Shown here in pieces: positions 1-10,501 of a DNA stretch of 64,000 bases. Origin of the DNA: Pseudomonas sp. SCB32 (GTDB taxonomy: Bacteria; Pseudomonadota; Gammaproteobacteria; Pseudomonadales; Pseudomonadaceae); assembly GCF_009189165.1 (NCBI RefSeq), contig NZ_CP045118.1:2914001-2978000 (forward strand), written 5' to 3'. Position 1 is the stretch's first letter; each line of letters opens with the position of its first letter. The notes beneath the pieces were generated by a model. That model had not been told where the DNA came from. It made no database searches and saw only the letters and a program-made list of their open reading frames with translations. A program made the position numbers and the translations under genes.

Positions 1-1047
1 GAAAGCGCGTCGATCACCTCGTTCCTGCTCAAGCCCGCGATGAACGACGCGCGCGTGGAATTTCGCCCGGGGCAATTCATCATGGTGCGAATTCCGCAAC
101 CGAACGCTCCGCAGGTTCTGCGTGCCTACAGTTTGTCCGGTGACCCGGATGATCATTCGCAGTTGCGCATCTCGGTGAAGCACGAACTGCCCCCGGCGCA
201 TCTGCCCGACATGCCAGCGGGTATCGGTTCCAGCTTCCTGCACGATGCGGTGGAGATCGGCGGGGAGCTGGATATCGCCGGGCCGTCCGGTGAGTTTGTC
301 CTCGACGAGAGCAGCGAACGGCCGGTACTGCTGTTCAGCGGCGGCGTGGGGCTGACGCCGATGGTGAGCATGCTGCATCGCCTGGCGACCCGATCGGCGC
401 GCCCGGTGTACTTCATCCACGCCTGTGAGAATGGCGCCGTCCACGCGCTGCGCGAGGAGGTGCTGGAACTGGCAGCGACGCGTGCTGGAATCGCCGTGCA
501 CTTCTGCTATCGCGCGCCGACGGCGGAGGACCTGGAGCGCGGCCGTCACCATAGCTGCGGGCTGGTCAGCAAGGAGACCCTGCAGACATTGCTGCCGCTG
601 GACGACTACGACGCCTACCTGTGCGGGCCGCGCCCGTTCATGCAGGCGAACTGGCGACTGCTGCGCGGCCTGGGCGTCGAGCGGGAGAGGATTCGCTACG
701 AGTTCTTCGGCCCGGCGACCATTCTCGAGGCCGACGAGGCGCCAATCGCGCCGGCACCGGCGAAGCCGCAGCCACTGATCGATGGCGAATTGACGGTGCG
801 CTTCGAGCCTTCCGGCCGCTCCATTGCCTGGGATGTGTCCTGCCCCTCGCTGCTGGATTTCGCCGAGCAGGCAGGGTTCGCTCCGCCTTTCAGTTGCCGC
901 GCCGGCCTGTGCAACTCATGCCTGACGCCATTAGTCAGCGGCAGCGTCGAATACAGCGAAGCGCCGCTGATGGCCCCCGAGCCGGGACAGGTCCTGTTGT
1001 GCTGCGCGAGGCCGACCTCTCCGGTGGTGCTGGACCTGAAGAAGTGA
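1..1047 (+). CDS. Flavin/2Fe-2S oxidoreductase, reductase component (5' end outside window)
   Basis: The reading frame is open from base 1, so the gene starts upstream; an internal ATG at 40 is not the true start. Order of parts: FAD-binding barrel (RAYSLS motif), NAD(P)-binding domain (SGGVGLTPM, then LCGPRPFM), and a C-terminal plant-type 2Fe-2S domain with CRAGLCNSC plus a distal Cys in LLCCARP. This FNR-plus-ferredoxin layout is that of reductases feeding Rieske oxygenases or demethylases (GbcB/CntB type) and of Hcr. It would move electrons from NAD(P)H to a partner probably encoded upstream. The downstream formaldehyde-type dehydrogenase fits a demethylase, but that is inference. Confidence 0.85.
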   Translation, partial: ESASITSFLLKPAMNDARVEFRPGQFIMVRIPQPNAPQVLRAYSLSGDPDDHSQLRISVKHELPPAHLPDMPAGIGSSFLHDAVEIGGELDIAGPSGEFVLDESSERPVLLFSGGVGLTPMVSMLHRLATRSARPVYFIHACENGAVHALREEVLELAATRAGIAVHFCYRAPTAEDLERGRHHSCGLVSKETLQTLLPLDDYDAYLCGPRPFMQANWRLLRGLGVERERIRYEFFGPATILEADEAPIAPAPAKPQPLIDGELTVRFEPSGRSIAWDVSCPSLLDFAEQAGFAPPFSCRAGLCNSCLTPLVSGSVEYSEAPLMAPEPGQVLLCCARPTSPVVLDLKK

Positions 1048-1192
1048 TGCCGGCGGTGCCGGTCGAAAATCGACCCTTTATGGATGGAACGCCTATCGAC
1101 ACGACCATAGTTCACGCAACAACCGACCTGTGATTTGCCTTGCCGCGCCTGCCCTTTACGACCCTCACCGGATTCGCATCGGAGAATTAAAA

Positions 1193-2044
1193 ATGAAAAA
1201 CAAGAAAGTCGGATTTGCAGCCTGCTCGTTGTTGATGATGTTCGCCAGCTACTCGCTGAGTCCCCTGGCCAAGGAACTGGATAGCATCCAGATCGCTACC
1301 GAAGGGGTTTACGAGCCCTGGAACCGCACGCTGCCCGATGGCAGTTTCGATGGCTTCGAGCCGGAAATGGCCAAGGTGCTCTGCGAGCGCATGCAGCTCC
1401 AATGCAAAATCGTCGCACAGGACTGGGACGGTCTGATCCCCGGTCTGCAGGCTGGAAAGTTCGACGTGGTGATGGACGCTCTCGCGATCAGCGAGACGCG
1501 CAAGAAGGTCATCGATTTCTCCCGCCCCTACACCAAGGCTCCCGCCACCTTCATCGCCCTGCAGTCCAGCGGCATTGACCTGGGCAAGGGGACCCTGCAC
1601 CTGCGCGGCAATCCCGAAACGGATACGCCCGCCGTCGAGGAGTTGCGGAGCAGGCTCAAGGGCAAGCTGATCGGCATCGTCTCCGGCACGGTGTACAGCA
1701 AATTCATCCACGACCAGTTCGGCCAGGTGGCGACCATCCGTGACTACAAGACACCGCCGGAGCCGCTGATGGACCTGAAGAACGGACGGGTGGACCTGGT
1801 GTTCGAGGATCTCGGTTTTCTCGCCGGAGAAATGCAGCGGGCCACCGACAGCGGACTCACGCTGGTCGGCCCGGCGATCAACGGACCGATCTGGGGCGAG
1901 GGTGAAGCCTTCGGCATCCGCAAGGGCGAGCCGGAGCTCAAGGCCAAGCTGGATGCGGCAATCGCGTCGATGATCGCCGACGGCACGATCAATCGCCTCA
2001 GCACGAAGTGGTTCCATCACGACTTCACGCCACCCAGCCAGTGA
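1193..2044 (+). CDS. Polar amino-acid ABC transporter, periplasmic binding protein
   Basis: This 283-residue protein has an N-terminal signal peptide (about residues 1-27, ending near SPLAKE) followed by a family 3 solute-binding fold of the HisJ/ArgT type. It would capture a cationic or zwitterionic amino acid in the periplasm for the two permeases and ATPase that follow. The start is set by GGAG at 1181-1184, eight bases before the ATG; a longer frame from 1130 has no signal peptide at its start. The 145-base gap after the reductase may hold its promoter. The substrate is unknown; the adjacent lyase suggests a histidine derivative. Confidence 0.9.
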   Translation: MKNKKVGFAACSLLMMFASYSLSPLAKELDSIQIATEGVYEPWNRTLPDGSFDGFEPEMAKVLCERMQLQCKIVAQDWDGLIPGLQAGKFDVVMDALAISETRKKVIDFSRPYTKAPATFIALQSSGIDLGKGTLHLRGNPETDTPAVEELRSRLKGKLIGIVSGTVYSKFIHDQFGQVATIRDYKTPPEPLMDLKNGRVDLVFEDLGFLAGEMQRATDSGLTLVGPAINGPIWGEGEAFGIRKGEPELKAKLDAAIASMIADGTINRLSTKWFHHDFTPPSQ

Positions 2045-2158
2045 CCGGCTGATCCATCGGCGGGCGCCATCACGCAGGGTGCCGCGCCGATGGCGTGGGT
2101 ACTCCCGCGGCCGCGCATGCCGGCCGCTCTCCTGACGCAGTTCTCGGTGGGTGTACAC

Positions 2159-2863
2159 GTGATCGATTTGATTGGTTTTGGCGAGAAAGGCTGGGGCAGC
2201 GTGCTGCTCATGGCCGCGCTCATGACGGTGCTGGTGACGCTGGGCGCGCTGCTGGTCGGCGCCGTGCTCGGTGCGCTGGTTGCCGCGGCGAAGCTGCACC
2301 ACAGCAGGCTGCTGCGCACGCTTGGCGATGCCTACACCACGGTGTTCCGTGGTGTGCCGGAGCTGCTGGTGATCTATCTCTTCTACTACGGAGGCTCGGC
2401 GCTGGTGAGCAGCGTCGGCCGGCTGTTCGGCGCCAGCGGCTTCATCAGCATGCCCGCCTTCCTGGTCGGTGCGCTGGCGGTTGGCGTGGTGTCCGGGGCC
2501 TACCAGGCGGAGGTCTATCGAGGTGCCTTCCAGGCGGTGTCGCGCAGCGAACTGGAGGCGGCCAGAGCGATTGGCATGCCGACCCTGCTGCGCTTCCGGC
2601 GGATCATCGCGCCGCAGATCCTGCGCTTCGCGCTGCCAGGGATTGGCGGGGTCTGGCAGATCAGCCTGAAGGATTCGGCGCTGATCTCCGTCACCGGACT
2701 GGTCGAGCTGATGCGCGCGAGCCGGGTGGCGGCCTCGTCCACCGGGCAGTTCGTACTGTTCTTCCTGAGTGGCTGCGCGCTGTACCTGATGCTCACCGCG
2801 CTTTCCAACCTGGTCTTCTCGCGCGCTGAGCTGCGAGTCGGCAGAACTTTCCGCCGCAGCTGA
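2159..2863 (+). CDS. Polar amino-acid ABC transporter permease (HisQ type)
   Basis: Inner-membrane permease of about 234 residues with five predicted hydrophobic spans. The segment around EAARAIGMPTLLRFRRIIAPQ is the EAA loop that docks the ATPase. I chose the GTG at 2159 because GGTGGG lies seven bases upstream and the protein then begins as HisQ-type permeases do; an in-frame ATG at 2090 would add 23 residues without membrane character. It pairs with the next permease to form the channel of the importer. Confidence 0.85.
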   Translation: MIDLIGFGEKGWGSVLLMAALMTVLVTLGALLVGAVLGALVAAAKLHHSRLLRTLGDAYTTVFRGVPELLVIYLFYYGGSALVSSVGRLFGASGFISMPAFLVGALAVGVVSGAYQAEVYRGAFQAVSRSELEAARAIGMPTLLRFRRIIAPQILRFALPGIGGVWQISLKDSALISVTGLVELMRASRVAASSTGQFVLFFLSGCALYLMLTALSNLVFSRAELRVGRTFRRS

Positions 2864-2876
2864 AAAGGAGCGGGCC

Positions 2877-3614
2877 ATGTCCATAGATTTCGCTTTCCTC
2901 TGCGACACCCTGCTGCAACTGCTGCAGGCCTTGCCCACCACTCTGGCGCTGTTCGCCGCCTCGGTGGCCCTCGGCACGCTGCTGGCGATGCTGGTGGTCT
3001 GGGCGCGTGCAGGCGAGTTCGCCGTCCTGCGGCACCTCGCGCGCGGCTACATCTTCCTGTTTCGCGGCTCGCCGCTGCTGATCCAGATGTTCCTGCTCTA
3101 TTACGGTCTCAGCCAGTTCCCGGCGGTGCGCCAGAGCCTGCTCTGGCCGGTGCTGCGCGAGCCGGCCACCTGCGCGGTGATCGCGCTGGCGCTGTGCACG
3201 GCTGGCTATATGGCGGAAATCTTCCGTGGCGGCCTGCTGACGGTGCCGGCGCAGCAGATCGAGGCCGGACGCGCAGCGGGGATGTCCGGCTGGCTCTTGG
3301 CGAGACGGATCATCATCCCGGTGGCGTTGCGCAACTGCCTGCCGGCCTATTCGACGGAAATCATCCTGATGATGAAGGCGACCTCGCTGGCGAGCCTGGT
3401 GACCGTCTACGAAGTCTCCGGCGTGGCGCAGCGAATCATTTCCGAGACCTATCGCACCATGGAGGTGTTCCTCTGCGCTGCGCTGATCTACCTGGTTCTC
3501 AACTTCCTGATCGTCCGCACACTGTCGCTGGTAGAGCGCTGGCTGTCCCCGAAGGCACCCGCTACCACCCGTCCTACAACAAGAAATTACGCACTTGGCG
3601 TGCGCAGAGGGTAA
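2877..3614 (+). CDS. Polar amino-acid ABC transporter permease (HisM type)
   Basis: The 245-residue membrane protein is the second permease of the importer. It has several hydrophobic spans, and the EAA loop is visible in [28 protein letters not shown]-type ribosome binding sequence lies just before the ATG at 2877, and the gap from the previous gene is 13 bases, so the two are co-translated. The C-terminus is charged and ends five bases before the ATPase gene. Confidence 0.9.
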   Translation: MSIDFAFLCDTLLQLLQALPTTLALFAASVALGTLLAMLVVWARAGEFAVLRHLARGYIFLFRGSPLLIQMFLLYYGLSQFPAVRQSLLWPVLREPATCAVIALALCTAGYMAEIFRGGLLTVPAQQIEAGRAAGMSGWLLARRIIIPVALRNCLPAYSTEIILMMKATSLASLVTVYEVSGVAQRIISETYRTMEVFLCAALIYLVLNFLIVRTLSLVERWLSPKAPATTRPTTRNYALGVRRG

Positions 3615-3619
3615 CTGGC

Positions 3620-4396
3620 ATGGCTACTGGCAACGAACCGATCCTGCAGGTGACGCATATCCGCAAGTCGTTCGGCGACCTCGAGGTGCTCAGGGGCATC
3701 TCGCTGGATGCCTACGAAGGCGACGTGGTTTCGATCCTCGGCTCCAGCGGTTCCGGCAAGAGCACCTTCCTGCGCTGCATCAACCTGCTGGAAGTCCCCG
3801 ACGCCGGGGAAATCCGTGTCGCTGGCGAGCAGGTGGCGCTCAAACGCGGATGCAACCAGATGCTGGTGCCCGCCGACCGGCGCCAGATCGACCGCATCCG
3901 TCCGGAGCTGGGCATGGTGTTCCAGAACTTTGGCCTGTGGTCGCACATGACCGTACTGCAGAACGTCATCGAAGGCCCGGTGCACGTGCAGAAGCGCTCG
4001 CGCGCCGAGTGCATCGCCGAGGCGGAGGCGCTGCTGGAGAAGGTCGGCATGGCGGACAAGCGCAATCACTACCCGGCGTTCCTTTCCGGCGGTCAGCAGC
4101 AGCGTGTGGCCATTGCCCGCACCCTGGCAATGCGGCCACGGGTGATCCTGTTCGACGAACCCACTTCGGCACTCGATCCAGAACTTGTCGGCGAGGTGCT
4201 GAAGGTCATGCGCGGCCTTGCCGAAGAAGGCCGGACCATGCTGGTGGTGACCCATGAGATGGGTTTTGCACGCAACGTCTCGAACCGCGTGGTGTTCATG
4301 AACCAGGGGCAGATCGAGGCCCAGGGCACGCCGGACGAAATGTTCAGAGAGCAGCGCTCCGAGCGCTTCAGCCGGTTCATCCTGAGCCAGGCCTGA
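3620..4396 (+). CDS. Polar amino-acid ABC transporter ATP-binding protein
   Basis: This 258-residue ATPase powers the importer. Visible motifs are Walker A (GSSGSGKST), Q-loop (VFQNFGLW), signature (LSGGQQQR), Walker B ([14 protein letters not shown]) and the H-loop (VVTHEMGFA). The start ATG at 3620 is five bases after the permease stop; a longer upstream frame overlaps the permease and is rejected. It is closest to HisP/GlnQ-type polar amino-acid ATPases. The lyase gene follows after 93 bases. Confidence 0.93.
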   Translation: MATGNEPILQVTHIRKSFGDLEVLRGISLDAYEGDVVSILGSSGSGKSTFLRCINLLEVPDAGEIRVAGEQVALKRGCNQMLVPADRRQIDRIRPELGMVFQNFGLWSHMTVLQNVIEGPVHVQKRSRAECIAEAEALLEKVGMADKRNHYPAFLSGGQQQRVAIARTLAMRPRVILFDEPTSALDPELVGEVLKVMRGLAEEGRTMLVVTHEMGFARNVSNRVVFMNQGQIEAQGTPDEMFREQRSERFSRFILSQA

Positions 4397-4489
4397 CTCC
4401 CGACCAATCCCCTTGTTTTTTCGCCTGTCTTCGCACGGGACGGGCTTCCTACGCCCTGAAAAAGGCCAATGAGCAGAGAGAGCAACGCA

Positions 4490-6037
4490 ATGCGCATTCA
4501 CCCGAAAGACATTTCCAATGTGGTGCTGGACAACGCCAAACCCTCCATCGAGGAGGTCATCGCCGTCGCCCGCTACGGGGCCGAGGTGAGCTTCTCCGAC
4601 GCCTATCGCGCCCGGGTCGGCCGCTCGCGCCGGCTGATCGAGCGCTTCCTCGACGAGAACCGCCTGGTCTACGGCGTAACCACCGGCTTTGGCGACAACG
4701 TGCGCCACGTAATTTCGCCGGAGGACGCCCAGGCGCTGCAGGTGAACATCGTCCGCTCCCATGCGGTGTCGGTCGGCGAGCCGCTCAATCGCGAGCAGGT
4801 ACGCGCCATCCAGCTGATGATCCTGGTCAGTCTCGGTAAGGGTTACTCGGGCGTGCGCGTCGAGTTGCTGGAGCAGATCGCCGGCCTGCTCAACAACGAT
4901 GTGCTGCCTTTCGCACCCGGCGAAGGCTCCGTGGGCTACCTCGGCCCGGAAGGCCACCTGGCACTGGTGTTGATCGGGGAGGGCAAGGCCAGCGTCGCCG
5001 GCGGCGAGTGGGTCGACGGTGCGACCGCGCTGCGCCAGGTCGGCATGCGGCCGATCTCGCTGCAGTGCAAGGAGGGCCTGGCGATGCTCAACGGCACCAC
5101 TTCGGTGACGGCTATCGCCACGCTCGCCCAGTACAACGCCAACCAGGCCGCGCAGGCAGCGGACGTCGCCGCGGCAGTTTCGCTGCAGGCGCTGAAGGGC
5201 ACCATTCGCGCCTTCGATGCGCGTTACCACTCGGTCAAGGCGCATGCCGAACAGGCGCAGACCGCCCAATACATCAAGCGCCTGCTGGATGACAGCCGGC
5301 TGATCGAGGAAAACATCGACTACCGCCTGCAGGACACCTACAGCCTGCGCGCCATCCCCCAGGTGCACGGCGCCTCGAAGAAGTTCATCACCTATGCCCA
5401 GACCTGCATCGACAACGAGATAGCCTCGTCGGGCGACAACCCGGTGATCTACCCGACCAGCGAGGACGATGGCATCGCCATATCCGGGGCGAACTTCGAT
5501 GGCTCCTACATCGGCATCGCCGCCGACACGCTGTGCAACGCGCTGACCAACCTGGCGAAGATTTCCGAGCGGCGCACCGACCGCATGGTCAACTCGCACT
5601 TCAGCGAGATGCCGGCCTTCCTCGTGCGCAAGCCGGGCCTGAACAGCGGCTACATGATCATCCAGTACACCGCCGCCGGGCTGCTCGGCGAGATGAAGGT
5701 GCTGTCGCATCCGTCCACCATCGACAGCGTTTCCACATGCGGCAACCAGGAAGACCCGGTGAGCTTCGCCTTCAATGCGGCGATCAAGGCCTACCAGGTA
5801 TCGCGCAAGCTGGAGTCGGTGCTGGCCATCGAGATCCTGGTGGGCTGTCAGGCGCTGGATTTCCACGACCTCGGCAAGGCCTCCAGCGCCACCCGAGCGC
5901 TCTATGACCTGGTGCGCAGCCGCGTGGCGCGCGCCGACGAGGACCGCGCCTTCTATCCGGACATCGTCGCGGTGACCGAGCAACTGCGCTCCGGCGAAAT
6001 CCTCACCACCGTCGACCGCGTCCTCGCCAACCAGTGA
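4490..6037 (+). CDS. Histidine-ammonia-lyase-family enzyme lacking the MIO triad (possible ergothionase-like lyase)
   Basis: The 515-residue protein has the full aromatic amino-acid lyase fold: VYGVTTGFG with the base Tyr61, SHAVSVGEPL, LQDTYSLRAIPQVHG, SSGDNPV and the NQED segment. At the position where HutH has GSVGASGD, which makes the MIO cofactor, this protein reads GSVGYLGPEG (residues 146-155), so Tyr150-Leu151-Gly152 replaces Ala-Ser-Gly and MIO cannot form. Members without MIO, such as ergothionase, eliminate trimethylamine rather than ammonia. That assignment is inference. The start at 4490 has an AGAGAG site about eight bases upstream; an ATG at 4469 would add seven residues. The gene follows an amino-acid importer. 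Confidence 0.85.
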   Translation: MRIHPKDISNVVLDNAKPSIEEVIAVARYGAEVSFSDAYRARVGRSRRLIERFLDENRLVYGVTTGFGDNVRHVISPEDAQALQVNIVRSHAVSVGEPLNREQVRAIQLMILVSLGKGYSGVRVELLEQIAGLLNNDVLPFAPGEGSVGYLGPEGHLALVLIGEGKASVAGGEWVDGATALRQVGMRPISLQCKEGLAMLNGTTSVTAIATLAQYNANQAAQAADVAAAVSLQALKGTIRAFDARYHSVKAHAEQAQTAQYIKRLLDDSRLIEENIDYRLQDTYSLRAIPQVHGASKKFITYAQTCIDNEIASSGDNPVIYPTSEDDGIAISGANFDGSYIGIAADTLCNALTNLAKISERRTDRMVNSHFSEMPAFLVRKPGLNSGYMIIQYTAAGLLGEMKVLSHPSTIDSVSTCGNQEDPVSFAFNAAIKAYQVSRKLESVLAIEILVGCQALDFHDLGKASSATRALYDLVRSRVARADEDRAFYPDIVAVTEQLRSGEILTTVDRVLANQ

Positions 6038-7207
<1,170 letters not shown>

Positions 7208-7226
7208 TGACCAGAAGGAGAGATCA

Positions 7227-7610
7227 ATGTCTATCTACACACATGTAACAGTTGGCACGAACGACTTGCCCAAGGCTCGAGCTTTCTATGACGAAGTCCT
7301 CGGCAAGCTGGGGATGAAGCGTCTCGCCGACCTCGGCGAGAACGGCTCCATCTGGGGCGTCGACGCCCCCTCGTTCTTCGTGCTCAAGCCCGCCAACGGC
7401 GCCCCCGCGACTGTCGGCAATGGCGTCACCGTGAGCTTCGAGGCGCCCGACCGGCCAGCCATCGATGCCGCTCACACGGCCGCCCTTGCCCATGGTGGCA
7501 GGGACGAAGGTACCCCCGGCCCCCGTAATTGGAAGGAAAACGCCTACGCGGCGTACTTCCGCGATCTGGATGGCAACAAGATTGCGGCGTACTGCTTCCA
7601 GCCGACTTGA
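7227..7610 (+). CDS. VOC-family (glyoxalase/dioxygenase fold) protein
   Basis: A 127-residue protein with one beta-alpha-beta-beta-beta metal-binding module pair typical of VOC proteins: an N-terminal His in YTHVTVG, the segment AFYDEVLGKLGM, and a C-terminal DLDGNKIAAYCF with the usual metal-ligand region. The ATG at 7227 follows GAAGGAG, and the gene begins 19 bases after adhC, so they are one operon. The specific reaction cannot be read from sequence; it may act on a glutathione adduct. Confidence 0.85.
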   Translation: MSIYTHVTVGTNDLPKARAFYDEVLGKLGMKRLADLGENGSIWGVDAPSFFVLKPANGAPATVGNGVTVSFEAPDRPAIDAAHTAALAHGGRDEGTPGPRNWKENAYAAYFRDLDGNKIAAYCFQPT

Positions 7611-7708
7611 ACCTGGCCCGCTTGAGCCCAGTCCATCGATGGAAGTAGTGGCGCTGGATTGATCGGCCTCATGCCTAAGGCACGCCCAGGCCGCAAGATG
7701 GCTCAAGC

Positions 7709-7743
7709 AAAAAAATAGACCCCAGGTATTCAGCTGGGGTCTT
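7709..7743 (-). terminator. Intrinsic terminator, best read on the minus strand
   Basis: A nine-base-pair stem (7717-7725 with 7734-7742) has an A-run at 7709-7715 on the plus strand, so the T-run follows the hairpin in minus-strand RNA. In the plus direction only a short TCTT follows. It may still weakly end the 1193-7610 operon. Confidence 0.6.
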
Positions 7744-7813
7744 GCCGCATCTGGAGACCCTGGTCCATTCACTGATGGTGAATGGACGATCAAGTCGAAC
7801 GCTCAAGGTGGCG

Positions 7814-7930
7814 ATGGAGAGACCGCCAGGACGGTTGGACTATATCTGCATCTGCAGCGAAGGGAGCGAGAACCGTGCGACTTCGGAAGTCGTGCTGCTG
7901 ATCGATTGGCTGATCGAGCAGGTCAGGCGC
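7814..7930 (+). pseudogene. Possible remnant of a LysR-type regulator C-terminus
   Basis: An open frame (7742-8026) contains the segment RPPGRLDYICICSEGSEN followed by a DWLIEQVRR end. This resembles the last strand and helix of LysR effector domains of the GcvA/AmpR sort, which end in a Y-L-V-x-P-E stretch and an FRDWL helix. No DNA-binding domain or upstream part is present, so it would be a degraded fragment. The likeness is by eye only. Confidence 0.35.
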
Positions 7931-8262
7931 ATTCAGACATGGCCGCAATGCGCTGGAGTGGTTTGGCAGCCGCTTCTCGATAGCTTGTTGCGCAAGGCCC
8001 GATGGTCGCTACGGGCTGATAGCTGACCTCGATCAGCGCCCGCTTTCGACCCTTTGCGGACGGTCGTAGCTACCCGTTCTGTTCGTCACGCAACTACAAG
8101 GTGGCGATGATCTAGAATCGACTCAGTCATGCGGGTGAGCCTCTTATCGACACAGCGTCTTCACTACATCTAGCGCTGTTCGGGGCTCGAGCTCATCGCC
8201 TGCATAGTGAGCGACCCCAAAGGACATACGGGATCGCGTTATCCATTCATGAGGACGAATGC
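7931..8262. other. Intergenic stretch without a recognisable gene
   Basis: No convincing coding sequence is visible. A degraded relative of the dispersed palindrome seen elsewhere may lie at about 8036-8075. The last 50 bases should contain the promoter of the lipoprotein gene at 8263. Confidence 0.4.
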
Positions 8263-9120
8263 ATGGGAAGAGCAGGGAAGCTGCTTCAGTTGCTTGGCCT
8301 GTCGCTATGGTTGGCCGGTTGCGGTGGGGGCGAGGATACGACCCGCAAGGCAGCGGAGAAAGTGGCGCCGCCGCCTGATGATCCGGCAGCAATGACGCCC
8401 TTGCAGCGAGCGCAAGCGGGTAAAGCCCTGTGGGAGGAAAAGTGTCGAACTGTGGCGGGCGAGAAGATCTACAAAACGGCATCAGACATAGATGGGGTAT
8501 TGCTGCTCAAGGTACGCCCCAAAGCCTCGACCAACCAATGGGCTGATCCCAATTGGCCGGGAGCGGCCTTTGCGATTGAAGATCGTGTTGACGATTACAT
8601 TAAGTCATTTCTCGGTTTTGAAATGGCCATGGGAGCCTTTGGCGCACCCAGGCCTATCACAAAGGATGATCGAGGGTTTATCAACACTACTTATAGCCCG
8701 GGCCCGAAGCAGTACCCCGGATACCGCTATGTCGATGTTGCTGATCCCAGTGATGGAAAGCGCTATAGATATCGATTAGGGATCAAAGTGGTACAGGGGT
8801 CGAAGACTGGAGAGCTTAGGACGTTCCTGGAAAAGACTTTGGCCCCCGAGCCTTCTCCACTCTACGGCGTTGATTACGAAGACCACGTCATTCCTGAGGA
8901 TCGTGCGCTGGGAGTGGCCAGCAGCACAGTACGAGTCATCAACCTTAGGACCGGTGAAGTGCTGGGAGAAATGCTGCGCTATGCCTGGAGTACTCCAGCC
9001 TCAGGGGCGAACCCCAACCCTTGGCTGACCGCATATAAATGTCCCGGCCACGCAATGGGTTCGGGCGAGGCAACTCGTAAATTCGTCGATCAGGTGCTCA
9101 TTCCAAGGAAGGACCAGTAA
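8263..9120 (+). CDS. Putative lipoprotein of unknown function
   Basis: The 285-residue protein begins with a lipoprotein signal; the lipobox LAGC puts the lipid on Cys20. A Gly-rich and Pro-rich linker follows, then a globular part with KCRTVAGEKIY and a late Cys in YKCPGH. GAGG at 8251-8254 is eight bases before the ATG. Base composition is less GC-rich and codon use less biased than in the neighbours, which suggests acquisition. I do not recognise the family. It stands alone, and an orphan immunity or surface role is possible but unproven. Confidence 0.7.
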   Translation: MGRAGKLLQLLGLSLWLAGCGGGEDTTRKAAEKVAPPPDDPAAMTPLQRAQAGKALWEEKCRTVAGEKIYKTASDIDGVLLLKVRPKASTNQWADPNWPGAAFAIEDRVDDYIKSFLGFEMAMGAFGAPRPITKDDRGFINTTYSPGPKQYPGYRYVDVADPSDGKRYRYRLGIKVVQGSKTGELRTFLEKTLAPEPSPLYGVDYEDHVIPEDRALGVASSTVRVINLRTGEVLGEMLRYAWSTPASGANPNPWLTAYKCPGHAMGSGEATRKFVDQVLIPRKDQ

Positions 9121-9175
9121 GCCTTCCAGGCTGGTGCACCTGAGCGATACGAAGTCATGGCGTGTCGATCCGGGT

Positions 9176-9199
9176 GTCCGCTATTGGCCGATAGCTGCC
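9176..9199 (+). repeat. Dispersed intergenic element copy (GTCCGCT-TGGCCGATAGCTGCC type)
   Basis: This sequence matches copies at 14061-14084 and 14901-14922 and half of the palindrome at 61619-61642. It lies between two convergent genes. Confidence 0.6.
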
Positions 9200-9276
9200 G
9201 CTGGTGTTCGGTAGCTACCAGGTCCATCAACAAGTGCCGCTTGGTAGTGAGTGCCCGGGCTCTGATCGCCGGCGGC

Positions 9277-10275
9277 CTAGGTCTCGCTGCGGAGGTCTTC
9301 CATGCGCCGCATTGCCCGTTGCGCGTCGTCCATAACCTCATCAAAGATGGCTTCCACGGATTGCACGGCGTCAGCAAACACGACCGATGGGCCGTAGTCG
9401 AGCATGCCCAGGCGGCTGTCGCCCGTCAGATAGGCCCGGGTGGTCAGCGTCCCCATGACATGGGGGCGATAGCGCTCGAAATCGCGTGCACCTGCTGCGT
9501 CCAGGGCCGCAACGGATTTGGCGCTTTCATTGTTCAGCACCCTGTGATGCTGCCGCAGGCCGGTCTTCACGACGACGCTCTCCGTTCCGTCGCTCCGGAC
9601 CAGTCGATCCTTGTAGTCGCGGTGAATCCACAACTCCTCCGCTACCAGCATCCGCGAGCCCATCAGGACGGCATCGGCCCCCATCATCAGCGTCGCAGCC
9701 AGTTGGCTGCCGGTTCCTATCCCGCCACCAATGGCCAGCGGGATGGAAACCGCTCTCGGTGCATGGGCGGCCTGGACCATGCTGCTGATCCCATAGATTC
9801 CTGGATGGCCTCCACAGTCGTTACCCACAACGATCACTGCGTCCACGCCAAGCCGGGCGACGGATCGGGCGTAACGAACGGCGGGAACCTTGTGCAGGAC
9901 CTTGATACCCGCTTCACGCAAAGCCGGAAGAACACCCTCGGGGCTCCCGCCTGAGGTCTCGACGCAAAGAACCTCTTCTTCAGCGAGAATCCTCACCTGT
10001 TCCTGTAAACGATCAGTCGCCTCGGCTTGGCCTGAAATGTAGAGATTCACGCCAAATCCCTTGCCGGAAGTGAGCGCACGGCATTTGCGCAATTGCGCGC
10101 GAAACGCTTCCGGATCGGGGAAGCCGGCTGCAACGATGAACCCCATGCCGCCGGCGTTGACGACGGCCGCCACGTAGTTCGCATCCGATACGCCAGGCCC
10201 CATGCCCCCGCAAAGGATGGGATGGCGGATACCGAGCATCTCGGTGATGCGGGTTTTGAAAAGCGGACGTCGCAT
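9277..10275 (-). CDS. Nitronate monooxygenase / 2-nitropropane dioxygenase family flavoprotein
   Basis: A 332-residue FMN-dependent TIM-barrel protein. Visible are HPILCGGMGPGVSD near the start, GNDCGGHPG, the phosphate-binding GGGIGTGSQ, and GADAVLMGSRML. The family oxidises alkyl nitronates using oxygen and includes FabK-like proteins, so the substrate is unsure. The ATG at 10275 has GGAGAG five bases upstream; a longer frame to 10365 lacks a fold feature. It stands alone, convergent with the lipoprotein gene. Confidence 0.85.
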   Translation of the reverse strand: MRRPLFKTRITEMLGIRHPILCGGMGPGVSDANYVAAVVNAGGMGFIVAAGFPDPEAFRAQLRKCRALTSGKGFGVNLYISGQAEATDRLQEQVRILAEEEVLCVETSGGSPEGVLPALREAGIKVLHKVPAVRYARSVARLGVDAVIVVGNDCGGHPGIYGISSMVQAAHAPRAVSIPLAIGGGIGTGSQLAATLMMGADAVLMGSRMLVAEELWIHRDYKDRLVRSDGTESVVVKTGLRQHHRVLNNESAKSVAALDAAGARDFERYRPHVMGTLTTRAYLTGDSRLGMLDYGPSVVFADAVQSVEAIFDEVMDDAQRAMRRMEDLRSET

Positions 10276-10501
10276 GGAGACTCTCCGACTCAATGACGAA
10301 ACCAGGGGCGGCTGATCAAGCCGGGTGGGGCCGCGGGCACCGAGACCGATGAGCGAGCCGTGCACAACTGAATGGCAACGATCTTATAGCTGAACAAGTG
10401 TTCAGCAGTAAAGTGCGGCGAAGACAGCCTTCAAGCGGCTGTTCGGTGGGAAGCTTGCGACCCGAAGCGAGACTTGCCACCGTCTTCGAAGTGCGGACGA
10501 C

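Noticed and set aside
1187..2977. Minus-strand open frame of 596 codons
   Set aside because: It is antisense to the binding protein and permeases and has a repetitive Arg/Gln-rich composition typical of a shadow.
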